From Amylostereum areolatum (lineage: Eukaryota; Basidiomycota; Agaricomycetes; Russulales; Stereaceae): DNA of 64,000 nt. The stretch spans positions 744,001 through 808,000 of the forward strand of contig SAXG01000012.1 of assembly GCA_012932865.1 (NCBI GenBank), written 5' to 3'. The notes beneath the pieces were generated by a model. The model saw only the letters and a program-made list of their open reading frames with translations, was not told where the DNA came from and searched no databases. The translations under genes and the position numbers were made by a program. Numbering within the stretch: the first letter of the stretch is position 1; each line of letters begins with the position of its first letter. Below are positions 23,608-36,011 of this stretch, piece by piece.

Positions 23608-25929
23608 ATGCCAGGAGAAATGATCCCCATCGAGGGGGAAAGTAGCAAGCGAGTTGTGAGTAATAATATGACTTTCTCTAACGCTCTCTGAACTAGACTG
23701 TTGTCCGCGCTCCTTCAGTGCTACTTCTTCGACTCGGATGTTGGAGGCTTTCATTATGGGCCAGGCCACCCGTACGTTTCCTTCTAAAATATACTCATAT
23801 ATTGGTTTGACTTTGTTTCTGTATGGCATAACACTTTTTCCACAGCATGAAACCAACTCGCATTCGAATGTGTCACTCACTGGTTATGAACTATGGCCTA
23901 TATAAGAAAATCGAGATTTTTGTGAGTGGCCACGCCGTATCGCATCTTCGTTATACCTACTGTGCTCTCATGTAGCGCGCCAAACCCGCCACCAAGCGCG
24001 AGATGACTCAATTTCATTCTGACGAATATGTCGACTTCCTCAGTCGAATTACCCCCAGTAACATGAACTCATTCCTCAAGGAACAACACAAATGTAGGTC
24101 TACTCGAGTATATCTAATGAACATATGGACTACTATCTGACATAACATGCTGGTTAAAAGGTAACGTTGGCGACGATTGTCCTGTATTCGACGGACTGTT
24201 CGACTACTGCTCAATATCGGCCGGTGGCTCTATGGGTGGGTTGCAACCACGTTCACTCCTAATCCAGCTCGGGATGACTAAGTGAGAAATAGAGGGTGCG
24301 GCGCGACTGAGCAGGAATAAATGCGACATAGCCGTCAACTGGGCAGGAGGTCTACATCATGCGAAGAAAAGTGAGGCGAGCGGTTTCTGTTATGTCAACG
24401 GTACGTGCGTGGTCTTGTATAATGATAGATTTCTTTCTTATGTGACACATCCGCACAGACATCGTGCTGGGAATTCTAGAGCTTCTTCGGTAGGCCCCGG
24501 TCATTCCTTCTTCTCATGCTGTTAACTCACGCGGTATCAGCTACCATCCAAGAGTGCTCTACATTGATATTGACGTTCATCACGGTGATGGCGTGGAGGA
24601 GGCGTTTTACACCACAGATCGAGTCATGACGGTTAGCTTTCACAAGTACGGCGAGTACTTTCCAGGTACTGGGGAAGTACGAGTAAGTTGGCGAGGTTTC
24701 CCGACGAAGGACCGTACTGACCCGCATCGCGTCCTGCAGGATGTTGGCATTGGGAAGGGGAAGTACTATGCTCTCAATTTCCCTCTGCGGGACGGGATCA
24801 ACGACGAGAACTACAAGAGCGTTTTCGAGCCTGTTCGTCTCAGCCTTACCTTTCTGTTCGTGTCAAAGCGGCAACTGAATGATGTGCTTGATAGGTGATA
24901 CGAGAAGTTATGGCGACTTATAATCCAGCCGCAATTGTCCTGCAATGCGGGACCGACTCCCTTGCTGGCGACAAGCTGGGTTGTTTGAACCTTTCCATGC
25001 GAGGTATGGTCTGTTCCTTTTTGCGTTAACATCCTGACCCTCCCCTCTGTAGGTCATGCTAACTGCGTCAAATTTGTCAAATCATTCAACCGGCCTTTAC
25101 TTCTCCTCGGGGGCGGTGGGTATACTATGCGCAACGTCAGCCGGGCCTGGGCATACGAGACAGGGTTGGCGACTGGTGTAGAACTCGGTCCAAGTAAGCT
25201 AGCTCCCTGACCGTGCAGGGCCCTACATAACCGATTTTCTCACAGATATTCCTATCAACGAGTACTACGAGTACTTTGGCCCGGATTATCAACTCGACGT
25301 CAAAGCATCAAATACTGAAGATATGAACACACCTGCTTATCTTGACCGAGTCAAGAACATCGTTATGGAACATTTACGACACGTTGGGGGACCTCCCAGT
25401 GTTCAAATGACCGGTACGTCTTCTTCGGTATGGCACGGGGACTCAACGGTCTGAACAATCCACGGCAGATATCCCAACTCTACCGATAGACGCGGAACTC
25501 GACGACATGAACCAAGACGAAGATATGCTCGATCCCGACGACCGAAGACCCCAAGCAGTCCTCGACCGACGAGTACAGGCTGCAGGTGAACTGTCTGACT
25601 CTGACGACGAAGATGAGGGTGGGCGTCGTGATCACGCCTCTTTTCGGGAGGCAGCGGGAGGCAGTGCAGGTCGCGCAGGTCGCAAGTTTGGCACGGGAAT
25701 GGGCATCATGACAGCGACTGGACCAGCGCCCACCAACGGAGCTGGTCCAAGCGGTAATAGTACCGTGCCCCTCCTAAATCTGGCTCCAATGGATATCGAC
25801 CAAACCTCATCGAACGGCGGAGCCAACGAGTCGGCCGTCGATTCTACAGCGGACGAAGGCGTTGGTGCGGGCCCACCACTTACTGATGGAGAGCTGGAGG
25901 TCTCGCATGCTCGAGAAAGTGGATCATGA
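23608..25929 (+). CDS. RPD3: Class I histone deacetylase (RPD3/Clr6 type)
   Basis: Zinc-dependent lysine deacetylase, catalytic subunit of Sin3-type corepressor complexes. Thirteen exons (23608-23655, 23719-23771, 23846-23931, 23976-24093, 24161-24235, 24293-24400, 24459-24489, 24541-24682, 24740-24832, 24895-25003, 25053-25193, 25246-25415, 25469-25929) sum to 1,635 bases, 544 residues. Catalytic features are present: the His pair in [19 protein letters not shown], the zinc ligands in [15 protein letters not shown], the second Asp in [12 protein letters not shown], and the transition-state Tyr in [10 protein letters not shown]. The domain ends with [15 protein letters not shown]; after it comes an acidic, glycine-rich disordered tail of about 150 residues. 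One oddity is [11 protein letters not shown] where most relatives have VGNYYYGPGHP. It is the first of three co-directional genome-maintenance genes. Confidence 0.95.
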
Positions 25930-26190
25930 CGCGTTGAGACGCAGCGGGTATGTAGGTTTCTTTTCGGCGACTGTGGATATGTATTCTTTACACTTTCTCA
26001 ATTTGTATACGACGTCTGGCATGAGAGCGCGGACTGGTGTACAGTAGTAACTAGTAATTGTGAGTCGAGTGAGAGCGCGGTATCGAGCATGTGACCGTAC
26101 GATTCAAATCCAGTCATCATCTAGCTAACGCACTCGGCCACCGTCCTGTGATCGACTCTTGCTCCTCTTACCATGTTCCCATATCTCATC

Positions 26191-27357
26191 TAATGCCCGA
26201 CCGACTACTCCTCCACGCGGGGTACCGAATCCCTCAGCGTTACAACTCACTCCAGAACAGGTCAAGAGAGTGGAGCTCAACCGCCTCAAAGGTCAGGCTA
26301 TTTAGGAGGCGTCGCTCAATATCTTCTGACAGACCTGAAGCCAAGGCTAGGCAACGCGAGAAGGAAGCTTCTTCGTCTATATCCTCAGTGCCAAATCCAA
26401 ACAAGAAGCGGGCACTCTCTATCGTCCCTGCGACTTCGAAGTCGCCCACGAAACAAGCAACTCGGGTCGCTCCAGGGCCCTCGGCAGCCAAACTCCAGCG
26501 CGACTCTCACCTGGGGAAATACTTTGACTACGATCTTTCTAAGATGGTCAACTCGAAAGGTGGATTTTTAGTCGAAGAATATCACGAGGACGAAGACATC
26601 TTGAGGGCCAAAGAGCGAGAACGGGAGAGACAGAGGGCCATGCAGAGCATTGATCCTCGTAGGTTGCCCACCTATCACCGCTTAGTCTTTACCCCCTCAC
26701 CATACACAGCGATATTTCTGGACAATAATCTGAACCCTAAATGTGCTGAATGCGGCTCGATCGGAATTGACCACACCTACAGGAAAGTCTTTCGATGCCT
26801 CGTCTGCAACAAATGCAAGAACGAGAAAGTAGAGAAATACAGTCTTCTCACGAAGACAGAATGCAAAGATGTGTGTAATATGTGTCCGACCACTCCTTCA
26901 TCGAACTGACCCAGTCGATCGCAGGATTACCTGCTGACAGATTGTACGTCGCGTCCATGACCTCTAATTCACTCCACTGATGCGAGATCTAGCTGAGTTG
27001 CGCGACGAGGAGCTGCTGCCTCACCTCTTGAAAGCAAACCCGCACAAGTCGACATTCGCGAATATGATGCTGTTCTGCCGATTCCAAGTCGAGGAATTCG
27101 CTTGGAAGAAGTGGGGCTCTCCGGAGGCTCTTGATACTGAGTGGGAGCGCCGAATAGAGCTGAAGAAGAAGACTAAGGACAAGAAATTTGAACAAGGTCT
27201 GCGCGAACTACGCAAACGAACACGCGAAGGTGTATGGCAAAAACGTCAAGACGCTGAGCATAGACATGTCTTCAGCCAACCACATCCAGACGAGGATGGG
27301 ATCGGTCATCAGGTCTGCCACGAGTGTGGATTTACTGTAGAGGTGGAAGAATTGTAA
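26191..27357 (+). CDS. RAD14: DNA repair protein XPA/RAD14 homologue
   Basis: Damage-verification factor of nucleotide excision repair. Recognisable order: TPEQVKRVELNRLK near 26250, joined through an intron (about 26296-26344) to AKARQREKEASS; the GGFLVEEYHED block; then a probable intron (26658-26718) that gives IFLDNNLNPKC. The zinc finger is CAEC...CLVCNKC, followed by YSLLTKTECKD, an intron, DYLLTDSELRDEELLPHLL, and the XPA C-terminal helices with KSTFANMMLFCRFQVEEFAWKK. A final CHEC motif sits close to the end. The 5' end is uncertain: the frame holding TPEQVKR has no ATG before an upstream stop, so a short first exon must lie further 5' or the start at 26191 is used with different splicing. 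Family assignment is secure. Confidence 0.88.
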
Positions 27358-27637
27358 GGCCCTCCTGTATCTTGACCTGCTACAGTCCGACTTCGTTCAG
27401 AGTACACAGTACACGGTACCTACCATTACTATTAAATATTTACATAATAATAATGTCGAGTCGGGGAACTACTTGGTCTCGTGCTTTGTGACGACCGCGT
27501 TCGAGGACGCGTTTCCCGTCACGGTCTCAGTGTTAACCACGACGTTCAATCCGCCATATCCCTCTGAACTTCTTACGTAGACGTGCTGAACCTACTATTC
27601 CCTGGACACAACCATACAGGATCTCTTTACCTCCAGG

Positions 27638-30600
27638 ATGGACCGGGACGATGTCATCTCTATCCACTCGGACGAGTCAAATGAGGAGCAATACGGAGCT
27701 AAGCAGCGACGGGCTATCCTGGAACCCGCTATACGGAACGTAGTGGATGCTCTTGGAGGATATGAAGGAGGAACATACCGCATGGGAGACGAGGCGTATG
27801 GATGCTTGAAGGATCTCAAGAAGTACTGGAGGAAAGACGACACGGACGACGACCGCTTAGTGGCGCGCATCTTTTGGGAGGCGCGTCTGCTTCCGAACGA
27901 CCTTGTGCCCATCCTCCTGGAGACCGCCGGAAAGGGCCACGTCGAAGATAAACGTGCTATTGCATGCACGGATCTCATCACAGCCATGACTTGGCCCATT
28001 GACCTGGCCGAGGAGCTGAAGGAACTTGACGACGAGATGGACCGCGGCGTAGATTATACCCAACTCCTCCAAAGCCACCTCTACTATAAAGCTGCCTTAC
28101 TCCGACCCGGTGTGCTTGCGGCCTTGCTTAACGTCGTCCTCCCTTGTCTGGCCCGAGATGCGAAACAACGCACAGAGCGGGATGCTCAAGTCGTCAATGT
28201 GGTCCTTCACCTCGTTCGTAACTTGGCATTCATCAAGGACCCGCCGTCGAACGTACACTCCAGCGCAGACCAGATAGACCTTACCAATATGCAAAGCAAG
28301 CTCGTCAAAACCCTTTCCGACACTCATTTCCTCGATGTCATTTCCACTATCGCCTCTAACGCAGTCACCAATGTGATGTTCAATAGGTGGAACACGCTCG
28401 TCCTTGAGATATATTATCTTCTCTTCCGCGGCGTAAAACCTGGCACCCTAGTTCTGGAACAAAGTGTGGTAAGTTCCATCTCGTCGAGTTTACCCCTACC
28501 TTTTGATTGAGATTCCTTGACCACTTTCCGTTGCAGCAAACAACGCGTAATCTGAGGCAGCTTCTCACCATCGAAGGTCAGCGTCGTCGTGATTTTGCAC
28601 GAAATGCGCCATCTCGACATTCGCGATTCGGGACAACAATCACCGTAAAGCTCAACCCGAAAAAGCCTCCGCCCGAGACTTCTGCTTCTGGAGAACCGTT
28701 ATCAGCAGCAGAGCCACCCTCTTCACGTGGATTTGTTCTGCATAAGCAGCAGGCCATCAACACCGATTCTGGAACTCTCATCGATTCAGTAAAGCGACAG
28801 CAAAAACAAAAGGGAAAGAAGGCGGATGAGCTCGGAAGGGAAGAATCCCTTTCCACTGAATCGCGTACCTTGCTTCAAGGTTTTGCGCGGACGTTCATCG
28901 AATCCTGCTTTAATCGCAAGTGAGGTCGGTTTCGTATACGGTACGGTGCTGATATCCCCTCCAAAAGCATTCCTGGCATCCCTCCTGAAGGATATCAAGT
29001 CAGAGCGCCCCAAGGTCACGGAGAAAGATAATTTACGCTTGCTATTCGTTACCAGGTGGTTCCTTCAATTTTTCCTCGCGACGAGGGCGAAAGAGGGAGA
29101 ATCTGGTTCAGAAAACTCCTGGGATTTCGGCCTAGTAGGAGAGGTCATTGAGCGTGGATGGATTGTCTGGATACTCAAACGCATGAACGGAGCAGTAGAA
29201 GAAAAGGTATCCATTCATCTATCATACGCACATGCCTGACTTCTTATTCGATACATCACAGCCAAAACTTTGGACCGAGCTGCAAGCGGGAATCGAGTGT
29301 CTTACCCAGCTCTTAGCACTGATTGATGCCATGTCGTCTACAAAGGGTAGCTCGGAGCTATTGGATGCCGCCAATCTTTTGCAACAACAACTCATATACA
29401 ACGGTCAAGTACTCGACGCGGCGCTTGAGGGTCTTCGCGCATACAAGGAGGGAACGCAGGCACTTGCCTTCTTGGACGCCAGTGTACACCTGGCTTACTC
29501 TGCAATGCGAATGCTGGAGAAATGGGGAAAGGCTAAAGGCGAGAACTCGTACGTTCGGAAACGGGCGAAGTCGCATAGAAGGCGGAAGGACCGAGGTGTG
29601 TACGCATACAGTCTCTTGCTCCCACGTTGCTAACACGGTGTCATAGGCCAGGATGCCGATGGCGTTCCCGACGTAGAGGGAACAGAGGCTCCTGTCGAAG
29701 ACGACGTGATAGAAGAGACTTTGTTTACCCTCGAAGCGTACGAATTGGTAAGTGCTGGTGGAATCGACTATCATACCCTCATGGATTATTTCCATTAGAA
29801 ATTCGCCAACTCAGAAATCACTCATTCCTTAGTCACGTATCTGACGCGGTACAAGGAGTTCGACTCGAGCGAATGCATAAAGCGCGTAGTGAACTTGATA
29901 CATCGCCAAGTTGTCCGAGCGAAAGCCGAAGGGTTGTACTACCAGGTTGATTGCACGGCACTTCTCCCAGAACAAGTCTAACTTCAGATTGATGTCCAGG
30001 TTTCAACGCTAGACTTGTTCAAGTCAATTCTAGGAGATCGTAAATCGTTTCCGCAAGAGCAGCCTTACAAGGACCTCGTCGCGCTCATTACTTATATTCT
30101 GCGCCAGTTTTTCAAGGCTGTTGAATCCGACTCTTTCGTGCTAATTGAGGTAATCCACGTACCTCCCACGCAAATATGCGTATAATGACTTCTCTTGTCA
30201 GGCCTTTTTCCCGAAAAATCGTGGGCAGTGGAAGAAACTATCCAGCTGGAAGCCGGAAGAAAAGGAGAGAGCTAGCAGGAAGACCGCTGAAGGCTCGAAA
30301 CATCCGCCAGACGTCCAGGTGAAGAAGGGTTATACATGGAGCCAACAGGTCGCCATTGCCATGGCCGCATTGGAAGATGCCAATCAAGGGGATTTGATCG
30401 AATGGACCAAAGACGTCGGTTGTCAGATTTAACGAGTGCAAACGCATTACTGATTATCCTCTATCCTAGATCTTGACGCTGGTCATCGCCCAACGGAAAC
30501 GAATCATAGAGGAGGTGGACGGCGTGAAAGAGGATGCCCCTCTGAATGAAGAAGAGCTCGATGACAATGCCATCAAAGCAAAACTACAGCCCAATATACC

Positions 30601-31713
30601 CTCTGAAGAAGCAAGTGCAAAGATTACAGACTACCGTGCGCCTTCTTATATTTTCTTTGCGTCTGGGGCCGACATTCCTCATGTTTTTCCAACAGTGATA
30701 CCTTACATCAGTGACGAGCAAGCGGAAGCTGCCACTAAAAACCCACCCCTGAAGCTCTTGTTCAGGCTCGTGCATTTCTACATTCAGGAGGAGGGTTCGT
30801 ACGCATCAATATTCCCCTGCATACACCATATTCACTCTATGTGGAACAAGCAGATGCTGATGAACTGGACTGGTATATCCCTGCGGGTATTCTGGTCTCT
30901 GACCTCCAACAAAGCCTCAACGTAATTGATCAATTCCAGAAAAACCCTATTGACCTCGAGGGCAAACGTGCAGCACAACTTCTTCACAAGAAACGCAGTC
31001 GCCGTACGCGGCGGAGGGAGACTACCCCAACGTCGGATGCGGAACTGCCTGACGACAGTGATGAGGAGCCACGTGCGAAACTCAAGGAGCGGAAGAAGAA
31101 AGAGAAAGAACATTACAAGTCTGCACAATTCGTTGAGGATAGCGATGATGATGACGACCTGGAGGCGTTCTTCGCTCGGGAGCGAGAGCTCAGGGAACGC
31201 ACAACTCTTGCGGCAGTCAACAGCGCGCTCGGAATTGGCACGATGCGCAAGACAGGAACAAAGAAGAGGCGTCGTAAGGCCACAGAAACAAGCCGAAAGC
31301 GACGCAAGGGAAGCGAGCAGCCTGAGGACGAAGGCTCACAGGCGGGTCTGAGCGCCTCGGGCTCTGGTTCGGACGTGGATGTTCCAGCTGACAACGTTGG
31401 TCAATCCCCCCAAGGTTCCCGTGCATCTCCAGCCAAAGCAACTTCGAGCGATGGCGAGGAGGCGGAGGTGGTCTCGGTGCGGCCGCGGCCGCGACCGCGA
31501 CCTCGACCGCGGATGAAGGCTCGTGTCGAAGGCTCTCAACTGTCAACAGAAACCAACGGTGGCTACGATATGGCCTCGAAGAGGAGCTCTCCAGTTCCTG
31601 CCGATGTTGCAAATGTGGATGTGGATGTAGCCGAACCTGCCAGCCCACTGGCGGCACCTGCACGAAGACGTAATGTCAAGACACGGGTGGTATTCTCGGA
31701 TGAGGAGGACTAA
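27638..31713 (+). CDS. TOF1: Replication fork protection protein TOF1/Timeless
   Basis: Homologue of Timeless/Swi1/Tof1, which with its partner Csm3/Tipin stabilises stalled replication forks and supports checkpoint signalling. The first exon, 27638-28468, holds the conserved TIMELESS N-terminus (ILEPAIRNVVDALGG, LGGYEGG, CLKDLKKYWRKDD, VARIFWEARLLPNDL). Following exons carry TTRNLRQLLTIEGQRRRDF, RLLFVTRWFLQFF, YKEFDSSECIKRVV and LPILKLL-like PPLKLLFRLVHF. The C-terminal third is charged and disordered, with acidic runs, KR-rich nuclear signals and a repeated RPRPRP segment near 31485-31515. The intron after residue block ESCFN starts with GC (28916-28967, GCAAGT donor), and only this choice restores PFLASLLKDI in frame. 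About a dozen exons in all. It follows XPA in the same direction after about 280 bases. Confidence 0.9.
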
Positions 31714-32246
31714 AATGGATTCTTGTATCATCACGAACCTAGAGGTTTGATAGACGGCCGGGTTCTCTGTAATATATCTACGGCTATTGTCCAATGCCCA
31801 CTGGATACTCTAGATACCTAAGTGGACTGTCCAGGATCAAACGCGATCACGTGGTCCTAGCTCGGTTCAGGACGAGCCAAGCAACGTTGCAGGTAACAGG
31901 CTGAACTAGCTCTCAACTCGATCTGAGCACACCTCCATCGACCTCCCGGACTCTCGTCGACCCAACTCACTACGTCTTGTGTGCCAGCAGCCAAGTATGC
32001 AGGTAAATATATTATCATGCGATCACGTGCGTGGACTGACCGGATTTAGCCGAATTGACCGCGGCCGGTTGCACATGCAATTGCAAGTCACCACCACCAA
32101 ACTCACCATATTAGCCTCAGTACCTGCAGCCTGCAAGCAGGTTATTTCACCTCCGCCGTCCGCACAGCCTGTAGCCTGAATCCCCATCGAAGGAAAAGGA
32201 ATAATAGATCTCCTTGTCCGCTAACTTGACTAGTTGCAACGCTGAT

Positions 32247-33718
32247 ATGGAGGATCCTCCCATCCCAGTGCAAAGCGAAGAGGACACGCAGCAGACCGAC
32301 ATTGTGACCTCTCTCCAAGTTGACCGACTGGACGCCAATCTCTTCCGTTCAAAGGACCTCAAGACCCCGTTTCTCGCTAGAGGCGTCTTCGGCGGGCAGG
32401 TCATATCGCAAGCCCTTGTTTCTGCTACTCAGTGCGTTCAACCCGAGTACCTCCTGCACGTACGTCACTTGTTCAGCCTCGTCTTACAGCCGACCTTTGA
32501 CCTCATTAATCATTGCCATAGTCTCTCCACGTATGCCTCCCTCAACCCTTTGTTCGCATCTACTCAGCGTTACTGACTCGCGTGGCCCTTGACAGTGCTA
32601 TTTCCTTCTCAGCGCGTCCGCTTCGATCCCCATCCTTTACTACGTTGATAACTTGCGAAACGGCCGTTCATATGTCACTCGTTCCGTGCGCGCAGTTCCA
32701 AAATGGTCGTGCCGTCTTCGTCTTGCTATGCTCGTTTCAAATTCCAGAACCCTCGCAGCCTATGCAACAATGGCCGATGCCCTCCGCACTCAGCCCGGAA
32801 CGGTCCATCCCAGAGGAAGATTTTATTCGATCTCTGATGCAGAAGCCAGGCATCTCCGAGGCCAAGAAGGCATGGTATCTCGGTCACATAGAAGTAAGCT
32901 TCAATGTCGGCGATTCCATCATGCTATTAACACTTGACGTGTATAGCAACGCGAGAGCAGTCCCGTCGAAGTCCGACTTCCGTTAGTGCATATTGAGGCG
33001 ACGAGGGAAACCTGAGATCAAGTACTGGATGAAGACGAGGGAAAGGTGTGATTATGGACCCTCGTTTCAGAAGGTTCGTCCGTCCATCAAGTATCCTGTT
33101 GCCTGTTTAAAAACAGTTATACAGAGCATCCTTGCATACATCTCTGACCTTCACTTGTAAGTCCTAGCGGTGACCTTAACAATGCACTTTCCAGTGTCTA
33201 ATATACGACGGGCAGTTTGAACGCGGCTACGCTCTCCGTAGGATTGAGACGTAAAGCAGGGGCATCGACCATGGTGGTAAGTGTCGAACCACCCCACCAA
33301 GCACGCCGAGCTCACATTTCCATTCTTAGTCGACGTTAGATCATTCTATATCGTATTACTCGTACGTGGACATCCCAAGTCAAGTATACTTATTTCTAAT
33401 CTCTGTCTAGCCATGATTTTAATTGCAGCGAATGGATGCTGTACGTGGTGAGTGGTACTGTACACGTCCAGTAGAGACAGCTTTAACAAGGCGAGCAGAT
33501 AGAGTCCCCTGCAGTGGGATCTGGACGCGGATACGTACGAGGCAGGGTGAGCATCGGCTTCGATTTTCATGAGTTACCAGGGGCTTAAAAATCGGTAGAT
33601 GTACTCCAGGGAAGGTGAACTTCTCGCCGTAATGACCCAGGAAGGCGTTATGCGAGCGCACCGCGATGTTAGACCAGTGGCTTCTGTTGCAGAGGATTCG
33701 ACTAAGGCGAAACTGTAG
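32247..33718 (+). CDS. TES1: Acyl-CoA thioesterase II (TES1-like) with two frame breaks
   Basis: Hydrolyses acyl-CoA, normally in peroxisomes. Ten exons can be laid out: 32247-32459, 32522-32530, 32596-32893, 32947-33073, 33125-33156, 33216-33276, 33330-33361, 33411-33447, 33499-33547, 33599-33718. Landmarks are RGVFGGQVISQALVSAT, the 9-base exon coding SLH, CYFLLSASASIPILYYVD, GRSYVTRSVRAV, FVLLCSFQIPEP, GKPEIKYWMKTRE, LDHSIYYSHDF and the C-terminal MYSREGELLAVMTQEGV. The reading frame is broken twice: one extra base near 32698, between VRAV and QNGRAVF, and another shift near 33005-33015, before GKPEIKY. Too little sequence lies at either place for an intron. No clear peroxisomal PTS1 ends the protein; the last residues are AKL. 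The breaks may be sequence errors (see the insertion-cluster finding) or real. Confidence 0.8.
32522..32530 (+). other. 9-base coding microexon of the thioesterase gene
   Basis: The nine bases TCTCTCCAC code SLH and are flanked by CCATAG and GTATGC. Including them yields LLHSLHCYFLLS across the junctions, which matches the thioesterase family; skipping them removes three residues in frame. Confidence 0.75.
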
Positions 33719-33920
33719 ACGGCGGGAGCGGTATCTGTGATCGACGTTTCTGCACACTTAGCCACGATCTAACCAACCGTTTGAATGCAATCGTGTTAAC
33801 CCATTAGATTCGGGATCGCGCGAAGTATACACGGTTGTGACTCGCGAGCAATCAAACGGGGAAGCGGATCGAGTGAATGCGATGGAGATAGCGAGCGATA
33901 GATACAAAGACAGAAGAGCC

Positions 33921-34326
33921 TCAGTTTTTCCTACGGTACGAGCTCCCTATAGTCCGAGTGTAAGTCGGCGATCCCAGCTAGCATGTATGATGACTCACCC
34001 TCAGTCAACCGCGCTTTACCACCAGTAGGTTGGCAGAGGATGGTGTTGCAGCCGGCGCAGACTACGACGGTTTGCGCGTGCGAAAATACCGTCGAGATAC
34101 GGAAGCAAGCTAGTGGACGATTAACTCGCAAGCATTTCTATAGAAAAGAGCACGCACTGGGGCATTTGCAGTCCATGAAATAGGAGTTGGGCTCCTGCAC
34201 AAGGCGCTTCAGCTTGTGCCTTTTGGCCTCTGCGGCGGCAGACGGGTTGAGGAGGTCGATAGCGAGAGTCTACCGGTAAAGGTTCAATTTGATACACACG
34301 GACATGGATCTGGAACGACGCACCAT
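33921..34326 (-). CDS. RPS27: 40S ribosomal protein eS27 (S27)
   Basis: Small zinc-binding protein of the 40S ribosomal subunit. Coding exons are 34326-34324, 34269-34158, 34109-33999 and 33946-33921, giving 252 bases and 83 residues, the standard length. The first coding exon is just the ATG, directly followed by a GTGCGT donor. The second exon starts [21 protein letters not shown] and ends with CKCP; the third gives [17 protein letters not shown], the second zinc knuckle CAGC, and [14 protein letters not shown]; the last completes SSYRRKN. The four zinc cysteines are present (CPTC and CAGC). The frame is intact although it lies inside the region where neighbouring genes have broken frames. 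It runs tail to tail with the thioesterase gene, 203 bases apart. Confidence 0.93.
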
Positions 34327-36011
34327 GGCCGCAACGAGTGGATTTTGGGACCGGGAACGATGTCGAGGACTTTGGGTGGTGGTGGAAAAGTTGGTTGATT
34401 CTGCATGCGGTTGTACAGTTTATGTAATACAAGTTGTGTCGATAACCCATTCGGGCACATACAACGGCTTATCATCTCGCCATCCCCGCCCACCCCCTCC
34501 GTGCTTCCTTCCGAGCTCTAATTACCATTCGATTCCAAAGGTCTTGCGCGAGGGTCACGACTAACAGATTGCCGAGATTTCTCACCCGCCTGCAAGTTGG
34601 AGCCGACTGTTGAGTCCGCTGCTTGTTGTTCGGCACTTTCCGATACATATGCCAGCCTTTCCGTTGCCTGTACTTTGTTCTCATCCTGGTCTGCTCCAAG
34701 TTTGCTTCTCATAACTCCTTGGCTATCCGCCTCTCGGCTAACTGCACGATGTACATTCTTCTGCACCTTTGTTTTTTCTGCATTTCACCTGAAGATGGAT
34801 GTTTCATGAAGACATCATTACGTCCAGAAAACAAAGTATTCTCTCTTTGGGGCAGAGGGCGACTCAACTCTGACTGATCGTACGTCTTCGTGCGTGAATT
34901 CCTCACCCGCTCTGACGAGCAGCAAGACATCGAATGCGGGGCGCCCGATTTCACCCTGCCCTTTCAAACTGTAGGCCTCAGGTTTACATAGTACATACCC
35001 TGCTACGCGCATAGCAGATCAACGCGATTGTGCGGTGGTACACGAACACATAATATGCGCTACTTATGCGGGCCTCTGTCGCTGTCCCTTGCGTGTAACC
35101 CTTGCCAGTCGTGCCATAAACAAGTAAGTATCGGCACCGGGGTGGCGGGACTCGGGAGTGTGCCGAGCAATGTGTACGTTTTTCACTCTCGGACGCTTCT
35201 TTTCCATATGATATGCTGTTGTATTACGCCTGGGCGGAGGACGTGGTATGCATCGAGAACTTCGCGAAGTGGAAAGCGAAAGCGAAAGATAATAAGGTGG
35301 TCCCACAGTCGTTGAGAGCGCATGTGTGAGGAAGAGGCAGTGTGGGCGAGAGGGAACGTAGGCGAGGATGCAATTGTGAAACGGCCGCCCTGGCCACCGA
35401 TCAGAAGGCGAGGGAATATACAGGTTGTCTACAGGCAGTGCATGGTGAGCGGCAGGTGGCGGTAGGCGGCGGCGGTCTATTGTCTTTACGCGATCACGTG
35501 AGTCTATTGTAGTGTCAGGGCGGCATTATTCCGAGAATGTGATGAAGGACTCCCTTTGTCTTCGTGCTCGCTTTTGTTCTCCTCTCTCTCCGTCGGCCGT
35601 GTTCCCCATTGTGTTCATGTTAGCCGCCGGTATGGATCCTTGTGTATAAGTACCTCCCTCTCTCATCCCTCTCTCTCATCGTCCCTTCCAGGTTCCGATT
35701 CACGCTTTCCTTCTCTCGTCCACCGGTCTCCACTTGCACTCGTCTCGTCTCTTTTTCATAGGTTCGTCCTCCGTTCCTCCTTCTCGTCGTCTTTTCTTAC
35801 ATTTCTCTCTCCCTTCTAGACCATTTGTTCCCCGCTGCATCAGCCTCTGCTACACATCCCACGTCTCTCAGTCTCAAGCCTTCATCCTCGCAAGCATCAC
35901 CCTCGCACTTCAATCGCCGGTCGATTCACACCCACATTTGCATCCACTCTACTCAACTCAATTCTTCAAGCTTCATCCTTCATTTCCTCGCGCACTATCA
36001 CTTCACTTGCA
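34327..36011. other. Long upstream region, pyrimidine-rich leader near its end
   Basis: No gene recognised in 34327-35540; open frames on the - strand at 34518-34766 and 34818-35012 look hydrophilic but match nothing I know. From about 35545 to 36011 the + strand is almost entirely C and T with many CTCTC and TCCTC words. It directly precedes the BTG gene and is probably its promoter and a long 5' leader, the pattern usual before well-expressed fungal genes. Confidence 0.45.

Noticed and set aside
34518..35012. A possible - strand gene upstream of eS27
   Set aside because: The frames are hydrophilic and short, with no recognisable motif or convincing splice chain.
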